This document shows, one piece after another, positions 1 to 5,839 of a stretch of DNA of 6,471 nt. The stretch lies in contig JALNYD010000162.1 in the NCBI GenBank assembly GCA_023230025.1, positions 1 to 6,471 on the forward strand. The letters run 5' to 3'. The number at the start of each line of letters is the position of its first letter. Position 1 is the first letter of the stretch. The stretch is from Candidatus Cloacimonadota bacterium (GTDB lineage: Bacteria > Cloacimonadota > Cloacimonadia > Cloacimonadales > Cloacimonadaceae). Under the pieces are notes generated by a model. It was given only the letters and a program-made list of their open reading frames with translations. It ran no database searches and was not told the origin of the DNA. The position numbers and the translations under genes were made by a program.

Positions 1-2733
1 GCACGGGAACACACATCGCAACCGGTGTATCATACTGAACAGGTGGTCAATGGCCATTTGGGTGAGTTCTATATCCCCCCCAGTCTGGAAGAAGGCACCT
101 ACATGCTGCGATTGCAGTATCAGAAACTTCGGGACAACCTGGTCAAATACAACTACTACCGCACCATAACCGTAGATCGCAGCAGCCCGGTGTTGAATCC
201 AGAATCACTCAGGGGCTTCCAACGTTATGATCGGGAAAACCTCCGTTACTACATATCAGCAGTGTTCAATGAGCCGGTGATCAGTGAAATGACTTTGCTG
301 GGAGAACACGGCTACCAGACGGTTCTCTATGGGGCTTTGCTGGATAGTCTGCAGATCTGGGCTTTACCGCCGGATCTTCCCCAAGGGATGCTATCGATCC
401 AGATTCGGGCGACCAATACTGCCCAGCTTAGCTATCAAAGCCCCTGGTATGAAGACTTCATGAACATCGAGTATAGAAGTGTGCCGGGTTATGGCTACAG
501 CTATCAATCCATAGGAAAGGCGCGGGTTCCGCTCAATCGTTGGGTGGATTTTGACGGCAACGGCCAGCTTGAATATGTGGCAATGGACATCCCTCTGGCT
601 GGCTATGGACAGGTCTTTGCCTATGAACCACATGGCAATGCCCATGTGCAGACAAACTGGTTCCAGGATAACTGCTGGCCGCTGGATATCGGCAATACCT
701 ATCAAGATGGCCTGGAACTGCTCATGATCAAGAATGACAGCGCTCATCTTTGGGAAACCATTCCCGGAGAGCAATATCCCAGCAGAGATTCCCTGCTGTG
801 GACCGAGCCCAGCATCACCGGCGGAACGATGGCGGATTATGATGGTAATGGGCGCATTGATCTGCTCCTGGTCAAGAATCTCCCGTCTGAAAGAGTTGTG
901 CAGCTTTATAGCCGGAGCACTCAAGGCGTGATGGGAGCCAGAAACACCCTGCATAATACCTCTGAAACCGATATGCGCAACAACTTTGTGCCTACTGTCC
1001 TGGTGGAAAATCTGGATGGAGACAGCCGCAAGGATATCGTTACTGCCGACACCGATGGTGACGTGATGATCTTTGAAGTATTGAACAATGCAGATGCGCC
1101 TCAAACCTGGCATTACCGCATGCCGGTTGCCAATACCTATCAGCTTGCCGCTGGCGATTTTAATGGGGACGGGCAGCAGGATTTCGTGGTAGGTGGTTAC
1201 ACCACTGACATTCTGAACCAAAACCTGAATTACTGGTACTTCGAAGCCTTCACAAGCAGTGATAATGATGAATATCAGAGCATGGGCAACATCATGCTCA
1301 ACAACTATATCTCCCAAAACTCCATTGTCGTGATGGATATGGATGATGATGGCAAGGACGAGATCATTCTGGGGATCAGCCCCAGCCTGTATATTCTATC
1401 CTATCAGGATGGGCAGTTTGTTCCCGTATTTATGGGCGATAGCTGGTCAAATTATCGGATGGCTACGTTCCGGGATCAGAATGCCAAAGCCTGGGTGATC
1501 TCCAATTACAGCGTGAGTGCAGATTCATTGATAGCCGTGCAGTGGGGCAAGGATGAACCCTTCAACGGGCCTCAGACTCCGGTCAATTTCATCGCTACAC
1601 CCCTGAATGAAAGTCAGGTACAGCTTAGCTGGATCGATCAGGGAGCCGATTATTATGAACTGTATCGTAAACGTGATGAGGAAGAGCCTGAGCTACTGCA
1701 AAGCTTGAGCAGCAACAGCTATCTGGATCTGGATTTGGATTCCGGAATCAGCTATAGCTATGCGATCCGGGCTGTGCATAGCGATCAAACACCCTCTGAA
1801 AGTATGTTGAGCACCTGGGTTTCAGCGACCCCCATGTTGCCTCCAAGGGTAGATAGCGTCAGCATGGCAGGAAACCGGGAACTGCGGATCATGTTCAATC
1901 AGCAGATTCCCTCCCGCTTCCTTACGCCCGGGCATTACAATGTGTCGCCGTATCTGGGCAAACCTCAATCTGTAAATAGTATAGCTCAATCTCAGGGAGT
2001 GCAATTGCGTTTTCGGGATGAGATTGTAGATATTGACAGTCTTTATCAGCTCCATCTTGAGGGTATTTACGGTCAAACCGGAGTGCCCATGCAAGAGCGT
2101 GATTATAGCTTTGCTTATATCCCGGATATTGATCCGCCCCGGATCATCGAGACCAGCATTGCCGAATCCAAAAAGCAGATCAGCATCATTCTCAGTGAAG
2201 AGATCAGGCAAGCTTCCGCACAGTTTCTGGGCAATTATAACCTTAGCTGTCCGGCCAATGATGCCGGCAACTCAATCAAGGCAGTGACTGTGGATAGCGA
2301 TATGATTACCATCACTCTGGATCATGCACTGAAATATAGTGATCAAGCGTATTACATCCGGGTGGAAAACATCACTGATCTCAGCGGCAATGTGATTTCC
2401 GGGCAGCACAACCTTGCCAGATTTGCTTTGCGTGACATCAAAAACCTGAGAAACGTGAAAGTATATCCAAACCCGGTCAATCGCAACGACCACAGCGAAT
2501 TGGTATTCCTCAACTTTCCTGCTCACAAAAACGGCAGCATTGCAATATATTCCGTCAGTGGCAGCCTGATTTATAAAAGTGATATTGGCCCCTTTAATCC
2601 CGAAAACAACCGCATCACCTGGCGTTGGAACCTGCAGAACAATGATGGCAAAAAGGTCTCCAGCGGAGTGTATTATTATCTTATCGAAATGGATGATGAA
2701 CGCTGCAGAGGGAAGTTCGCCGTGATCAACTGA
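1..2733 (+). CDS. Large secreted/surface protein with FG-GAP beta-propeller, Fn3, Ig-like and C-terminal sorting domains (5' end missing)
   Basis: The frame is open from base 1 to the TGA at 2731-2733. The GTG at 25 has no visible ribosome binding site and the codons before it are open, so the true start and any signal peptide lie outside the window. About 910 residues are visible. They begin with an Ig-like strand pattern ending in TVDRSSPVL (about 165-195), then a second beta-rich segment. Asp-rich FG-GAP/VCBS calcium-loop motifs follow: DFDGNG (547), DYDGNG (835), NLDGD (1009), DFNGDG (1156) and DMDDDG (1336), with weaker copies near 685 and 1465. An Fn3 domain spans about 1570-1833 and two Ig-like domains about 1840-2130 and 2131-2436. 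The tail (about 2452-2730) has VYPNP, then GKKVSSGVYYYLIE and KFAVIN, which is typical of T9SS type A or FlgD-Ig-like C-terminal domains. By family knowledge this suggests export and cell-surface attachment or release. No enzymatic domain is visible; a catalytic domain such as a protease could lie upstream. The role is probably adhesion or ligand binding, but this is inference. Confidence 0.9.
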   Translation, partial: AREHTSQPVYHTEQVVNGHLGEFYIPPSLEEGTYMLRLQYQKLRDNLVKYNYYRTITVDRSSPVLNPESLRGFQRYDRENLRYYISAVFNEPVISEMTLLGEHGYQTVLYGALLDSLQIWALPPDLPQGMLSIQIRATNTAQLSYQSPWYEDFMNIEYRSVPGYGYSYQSIGKARVPLNRWVDFDGNGQLEYVAMDIPLAGYGQVFAYEPHGNAHVQTNWFQDNCWPLDIGNTYQDGLELLMIKNDSAHLWETIPGEQYPSRDSLLWTEPSITGGTMADYDGNGRIDLLLVKNLPSERVVQLYSRSTQGVMGARNTLHNTSETDMRNNFVPTVLVENLDGDSRKDIVTADTDGDVMIFEVLNNADAPQTWHYRMPVANTYQLAAGDFNGDGQQDFVVGGYTTDILNQNLNYWYFEAFTSSDNDEYQSMGNIMLNNYISQNSIVVMDMDDDGKDEIILGISPSLYILSYQDGQFVPVFMGDSWSNYRMATFRDQNAKAWVISNYSVSADSLIAVQWGKDEPFNGPQTPVNFIATPLNESQVQLSWIDQGADYYELYRKRDEEEPELLQSLSSNSYLDLDLDSGISYSYAIRAVHSDQTPSESMLSTWVSATPMLPPRVDSVSMAGNRELRIMFNQQIPSRFLTPGHYNVSPYLGKPQSVNSIAQSQGVQLRFRDEIVDIDSLYQLHLEGIYGQTGVPMQERDYSFAYIPDIDPPRIIETSIAESKKQISIILSEEIRQASAQFLGNYNLSCPANDAGNSIKAVTVDSDMITITLDHALKYSDQAYYIRVENITDLSGNVISGQHNLARFALRDIKNLRNVKVYPNPVNRNDHSELVFLNFPAHKNGSIAIYSVSGSLIYKSDIGPFNPENNRITWRWNLQNNDGKKVSSGVYYYLIEMDDERCRGKFAVIN

Positions 2734-2786
2734 GCTACTATCGCCACCCTGATTCCTTACACCCATAACGGGCATTTGAAGCCAAC

Positions 2787-2808
2787 AGCCGATCTGACCC
2801 CATCGGCT
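2787..2808. other. Short perfect inverted repeat between the surface-protein gene and hflX
   Basis: AGCCGAT (2787-2793) and ATCGGCT (2802-2808) form a perfect 7-bp stem with an 8-base loop, 54 bases after the stop codon of the surface-protein gene. No T-run follows on the + strand (the next bases are CTGAACC), so it is not a standard rho-independent terminator. It could be a weak terminator, an mRNA 3'-end structure, or chance. Apart from this and the hflX ribosome binding site, the 117-bp gap shows nothing I recognise. Confidence 0.3.
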
Positions 2809-2838
2809 CTGAACCGGAAAACCTTCTAGCATTTTGAC

Positions 2839-2844
2839 AAGGAG
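2839..2844 (+). promoter_or_regulatory. Ribosome binding site of hflX
   Basis: AAGGAG lies 6 bases before the ATG at 2851. It supports that ATG over the next in-frame Met (residue 7), which has no such site. The TTGACA overlapping it (2834-2839) resembles a -35 box but is too close to the start codon to drive this gene. Confidence 0.75.
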
Positions 2845-2850
2845 CATATC

Positions 2851-4182
2851 ATGTCAGATGAATACATTATGGACGATTTCGAACTTGAAGAAGAAGAATG
2901 GGAAGAGCTTGATACCACGGAGCAAAGTGCCTTTATTGCCTCGCTAATCCGTCAGGGAGAAAGCAGCGAGGAGAATGAAGCATCATTGGACGAACTGGAA
3001 CGCCTGGCAGATACCGCTGGCATCATGGTCTTGGGGCGTTATTCCCAAAGACGCCCTCAGCCAGAAAGAGCCACCTTCTTTGGTAAAGGCTTTTTGGAGG
3101 AGCTGAGCGCCAAGTATTTTGGCGCTAAGGCAGACCTTTTGATCATCAATGAAGAGCTTTCCCCAATGCAAGCCCGGAACATCGAAAAGCAGCACAATAT
3201 CACTGTTATCGACCGCACGGAGCTGATTCTCTCCATTTTCCATCATCATGCAAAAACCAAGGAAGCCAAGCTGCAGGTGAAGCTGGCAGAGTTGCAATAT
3301 CAGTTGCCTCGTCTCAAGAGATTATGGGGACACTTTGATAAGGAGCGGGGTAGTGTGCGCAGTGTTGGTGGTTCTGCAACCCGTGGTATGGGCGAAAAGC
3401 AGATCGAGATTGATAAACGCCTCATCCGCACTCAGATTCGCAAAATCAACCGCGCTATCGATGAGATCACTCAACACAAGGAAACTCAACGCAAGCAACG
3501 GGAATATACCGAAAAGATATGCCTGGTTGGCTATACCAATGCTGGCAAATCCACCCTCTTCAATCGCCTTACGGATGCTGGAGTCCTGGTGGAGGATCGC
3601 CTCTTTGCCACTCTGGATTCCACCAGCCGGCAGCTCAAGCTCAGCACCGGGAACCCTGTGGTTATCTCCGACACAGTGGGCTTTATCTCCAATCTTCCTC
3701 ATCATCTGGTAGCTTCATTTCGGGCTACTCTGATGGAAGCAATGGATGCCAATCTGCTGCTGCATGTGGTGGATGCCTCAGACCCCCGGCATGAATACTA
3801 TATCGAGCAGGTCAATGAAGTGCTCATAAGCATTGGTGCTCAGAATATTCCGCAGATCCTGGTACTCAATAAAAGAGATCAATTGGATGAGCGGATGGTG
3901 AAGCTATTGGAGCGATATTTTGAGGATTCCATCGCCATCTCCGCTGCGGAGGATCAGAATATCGACGTCCTGCTTGAGAACATCGAGCGCAAGCTCCTGA
4001 ACAATCAGAGCTATGCGATCAGATTGCCCTATTCTCAGACGGCTATGGTCTCCCGTCTGCACGAAATTGGTGATATTGAATCCGAAGACTACCGCGAAGA
4101 TGGCATCTACCTTAGCCTAAACCTTGCTGCAAAGGATAAACATCTGATCGCTGAATACATCCTGGAACGGGAAAATCATTGA
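2851..4182 (+). CDS. hflX: GTPase HflX
   Basis: This 443-residue protein is a ribosome-associated GTPase of the OBG-HflX family. In studied bacteria HflX binds 50S or 70S ribosomes and splits stalled ribosomes under stress; that role is inferred here by homology. The N-terminal HflX domain covers about residues 45-160 (SLDELERLADTAG, then RATFFGKGFLEEL). It is followed by the helical linker and the glycine-rich loop with RGMGEKQIE (about 178-186). All G motifs are intact: G1 GYTNAGKST (227-235), G2 ATLDST (253-258), G3 DTVGF (274-278), G4 NKRD (340-343) and G5 ISA (363-365). A short C-terminal domain follows. Residues 1-24 form a very acidic extension (13 of 24 are Asp or Glu), and the first basic residue is Arg34. 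The segment before the RGMGE loop (ERGSVRSVGGSAT, 165-177) is somewhat longer than the usual RGGIGTRGPGE. Start choice rests on the AAGGAG 6 bases upstream. The gene lies 61 bp before atoD on the same strand, with no terminator between them, so read-through is possible. Confidence 0.96.
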   Translation: MSDEYIMDDFELEEEEWEELDTTEQSAFIASLIRQGESSEENEASLDELERLADTAGIMVLGRYSQRRPQPERATFFGKGFLEELSAKYFGAKADLLIINEELSPMQARNIEKQHNITVIDRTELILSIFHHHAKTKEAKLQVKLAELQYQLPRLKRLWGHFDKERGSVRSVGGSATRGMGEKQIEIDKRLIRTQIRKINRAIDEITQHKETQRKQREYTEKICLVGYTNAGKSTLFNRLTDAGVLVEDRLFATLDSTSRQLKLSTGNPVVISDTVGFISNLPHHLVASFRATLMEAMDANLLLHVVDASDPRHEYYIEQVNEVLISIGAQNIPQILVLNKRDQLDERMVKLLERYFEDSIAISAAEDQNIDVLLENIERKLLNNQSYAIRLPYSQTAMVSRLHEIGDIESEDYREDGIYLSLNLAAKDKHLIAEYILERENH

Positions 4183-4206
4183 CAGAGATCAGCCTAAAGA
4201 TATCAA
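4179..4206 (+). promoter_or_regulatory. Possible sigma70-like promoter for atoDA
   Basis: TTGACA (4179-4184) matches the -35 consensus exactly and overlaps the hflX stop codon. After a 16-base spacer, TATCAA (4201-4206) matches 4 of 6 positions of the -10 consensus. The start point would fall near 4213, leaving a leader of about 30 bases with AGGAG (4234-4238) 5 bases before the atoD ATG. The position makes sense, but the -10 box is weak and promoter preferences of this lineage are unknown to me. Confidence 0.35.
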
Positions 4207-4243
4207 AGTACTTAAGTAAAGAATCAGCCAAACAGGAGATGAT

Positions 4244-4909
4244 ATGGCAAAATTAATTTCCGCAGCCGAAGCTGCAGCATTGATTCCGGATGGCAGTCGT
4301 GTAGCCATTGGAGGATTTTTGGCCGTGGGTGCCCCCGAATGCGTCATTGATGCGATCGTTGATCGCCAAATCAAAGATCTTCACATGATTGTAATCGCTT
4401 CAGATTGGGAAGATCGCGGGGTTGGTAAACTCGTGGTTGCAAAGCTGGTTAAAAGCGCTCAGGTTTCGCACCTGGGAACAAATCGCACCATTCAGGCTCA
4501 GATGAATGCCAAAGAAATGGACATTGAACTGGTTCCGCAGGGAACTCTGATGGAGCGTGTTCGCGCCAGCGGAGCCGGACTGGGGGGTATCCTAACTCCC
4601 ACAGGTTTAGGAACCGTGGTTCAGGAAGGCAAGCAAGTGCTGGAAGTGGAAGGTAAGCAATACCTTCTGGAACCTGCCATTCACAGCGATTTTGCCCTTG
4701 TGAAAGCTTGGAAAGCGGACAAGATGGGCAATCTTGTCTTCCGCAAAACTGCCCGCAACAGCAATCCCATCATGGCGATGGCAGGGAAAATCACCATCGC
4801 CGAAGCTGAAGAAATCGTGGAAATTGGCGAACTTGATCCGGAGGCGATTGCCTGTCCCGGAGTTTTCGTGAACTATATCGTTCAATGCACGGAGGTGAAA
4901 AATGGATAA
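4244..4909 (+). CDS. atoD: 3-oxoacid/acetoacetate CoA-transferase, subunit A (AtoD-like)
   Basis: This 221-residue protein is the alpha subunit of a family I CoA-transferase, close in length to E. coli AtoD (about 220). Together with the next gene product it moves CoA between acyl-CoA and a short-chain acid such as acetoacetate, acetate or butyrate, in the cytoplasm. Residues 16-31 (DGSRVAIGGFLAVGAP) fit the family subunit-A signature, including the GGF and the later G-x-P. Further AtoD-like blocks are SHLGTN, VPQGTL, GAGLGG-LTPTGLGTVV, the LLEPAI region, and ARNSNPIMAMA. The ATG at 4244 has AGGAG 5 bases upstream. The end overlaps the start of atoA by 8 bp, indicating translational coupling. 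The exact acyl donor cannot be read from sequence. In Cloacimonas and Fusobacterium, AtoDA-type enzymes act as butyryl-CoA:acetoacetate CoA-transferase in lysine fermentation, which is an attractive but unproven role here; scoA or ctfA-like use is the alternative. Confidence 0.94.
   Translation: MAKLISAAEAAALIPDGSRVAIGGFLAVGAPECVIDAIVDRQIKDLHMIVIASDWEDRGVGKLVVAKLVKSAQVSHLGTNRTIQAQMNAKEMDIELVPQGTLMERVRASGAGLGGILTPTGLGTVVQEGKQVLEVEGKQYLLEPAIHSDFALVKAWKADKMGNLVFRKTARNSNPIMAMAGKITIAEAEEIVEIGELDPEAIACPGVFVNYIVQCTEVKNG
4891..4897 (+). promoter_or_regulatory. Ribosome binding site of atoA inside the end of atoD
   Basis: GGAGGTG lies within the last codons of atoD, 4 bases before the atoA ATG at 4902. 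This strong site fixes the atoA start and, with the 8-bp overlap of the two reading frames, points to coupled translation, which would keep the two subunits in balance. Confidence 0.8.
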
Positions 4910-5549
4910 GCGCTCGATGATTGGACGCAGAATTGCTCAGGAGTTCAAAGATGGGGACTATGTGAATCTCGGCATCGGTTTGCCTACAGAAGCGGCGAAC
5001 CATATTCCAGCAGGAGTACATGTGATCTTCCAAAGCGAAAATGGCCTGCTTGGGGCTGGCCCCAAACCCGCTGAAGGCAAGGAAGATAAGGATATGATCA
5101 ATGCTGGTGGTGGCTTCATTACCGCCATCAAGGGAGCTTCTTTCTTTGACAGTGCTTTGAGCTTTGCCATCATCCGCGGCGGACATATCGACGCCACAGT
5201 GTTGGGAGCTTTGCAGGTGGATCAGGAAGGAAATCTGGCAAATTGGATGATTCCCGGAAAAATGGTACCCGGTATGGGTGGAGCAATGGATCTGGTGACC
5301 GGAGCCCGCAAGGTGATCGTTGCCATGGAGCATTGCGATAAATACGGCAATCCCAAGATATTGAAACAGTGCAATTTGCCGCTTACCGCCAAAGGAAAGG
5401 TCAGCCTCATCATCACGGATATGGCTGTGATCGAAGTAACGGACAAAGGATTAGTCCTCAAGGAAACTGCCGAAGGCATCAGCGCAGAGGAAGTCCTGAA
5501 AGCTACCGAAGCTGATCTGATCGTTGATTCTGAACTGAAAACCTTCTAA
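4902..5549 (+). CDS. atoA: 3-oxoacid/acetoacetate CoA-transferase, subunit B (AtoA-like)
   Basis: This 215-residue protein is the beta, catalytic subunit partnering AtoD; E. coli AtoA is about 216 residues. The subunit-B signature FQSENGLLG is at residues 43-51. Glu46 in SENG is the expected catalytic residue that forms the glutamyl-CoA thioester intermediate in this family. Other conserved blocks are VNLGIGLPTEAANHIP (21-36), the INAGG-x-FITA region, RGGHIDATVLGALQVD, NWMIPGKMVPGMGGAMDLV and the MEHCDKYGNPKIL segment. Nothing is truncated or missing. The gene overlaps atoD by 8 bp and is followed after 24 bases by a strong terminator, so it closes the operon. The substrate is uncertain: acetoacetate with acetate, butyrate or succinate as partner are all compatible with the sequence. 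A butyryl-CoA:acetoacetate role in lysine breakdown is inferred only from the likely taxon. Confidence 0.95.
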   Translation: MDKRSMIGRRIAQEFKDGDYVNLGIGLPTEAANHIPAGVHVIFQSENGLLGAGPKPAEGKEDKDMINAGGGFITAIKGASFFDSALSFAIIRGGHIDATVLGALQVDQEGNLANWMIPGKMVPGMGGAMDLVTGARKVIVAMEHCDKYGNPKILKQCNLPLTAKGKVSLIITDMAVIEVTDKGLVLKETAEGISAEEVLKATEADLIVDSELKTF

Positions 5550-5573
5550 ATAAAAGCATATCTTATGTGGATG

Positions 5574-5600
5574 AAAGCCCCGAAAGGGGCTTTATCTTTT
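5574..5600 (+). terminator. Rho-independent terminator of the atoDA operon
   Basis: AAAGCCCC (5574-5581) and GGGGCTTT (5586-5593) form a perfect 8-bp stem closed by a GAAA tetraloop and followed by ATCTTTT. It starts 24 bases after the atoA stop codon. The T-rich side is only on the + strand, so it should stop transcription from atoDA. In the opposite direction the stem is followed by CATCCAC, which makes it a poor terminator for the convergent gene. Confidence 0.9.
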
Positions 5601-5611
5601 CCCGTTATCTG

Positions 5612-5806
5612 TCAATGGGCGTAGCGGAGCTTTCCGAAGCTCCGATCATATCAATGGGCGTAACGGAGCTTTCCGAAGCTCCAATCATATCAATGGGCGT
5701 AGCGGAGCTTTCCGAAGCTCCGATCATATCAATGGGCGTAGCGGAGCTTTCCGAAGCTCCGATCATATCAATGGGCGTAACGGAGCTTTCCGAAGCTCCG
5801 ATCATA
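5612..5806. repeat. Five 39-bp tandem repeats, each with an internal palindrome
   Basis: Five head-to-tail 39-bp units begin at 5612, 5651, 5690, 5729 and 5768; only the first three bases (TCA) of a sixth follow. Units 1, 3 and 4 are identical. Unit 2 differs by G-to-A at unit positions 13 and 33, and unit 5 only at position 13. Each unit contains the arms CGGAGCTT and AAGCTCCG separated by TCCG, an 8-bp stem with a 4-base loop (5625-5644 in unit 1, then every 39 bp). In unit 2 the outermost pair is lost, leaving 7 bp. The array lies between the atoDA terminator and the end of the convergent HD-GYP gene, so if transcribed it belongs to the 3' untranslated region of the latter. There are no spacers between units and no cas genes, so it is not a CRISPR array. 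Its function is unknown; a structured intergenic repeat of the REP/BIME kind or a slippage-expanded element are the main options. Between 5807 and 5839 I see nothing. Confidence 0.95.
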
Positions 5807-5839
5807 TCAGACCATGGAGTTCAAATCGGCATGAACAGC

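Noticed and set aside
391..1317. Long antisense open frame (308 codons) opposite the beta-propeller region
   Set aside because: The + strand encodes clear FG-GAP motifs through this stretch, and the antisense product shows no recognisable domain. It is a shadow of the coding strand.
2817..2828. 12-base match GAAAACCTTCTA shared with 5537-5548 (end of atoA)
   Set aside because: About one such match is expected by chance in a window of this size, and the two contexts differ (intergenic versus coding end).
2834..2839. TTGACA as a -35 box for hflX
   Set aside because: It overlaps the ribosome binding site and lies 12 bases before the start codon, so transcription from it would begin inside the gene.
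4791..5333. Antisense open frame across the atoD/atoA junction
   Set aside because: Both sense genes are well-conserved family members with intact motifs, and the antisense product has no recognisable features.
5605..5805. Possible repeat protein on the - strand with MIGASESSATPID units
   Set aside because: It exists only because the 39-bp unit is a multiple of three; its first ATG is within the repeat and there is no ribosome binding site.
5612..5806. CRISPR array
   Set aside because: The units are directly adjacent with no unique spacers, and no cas gene is present in the window.
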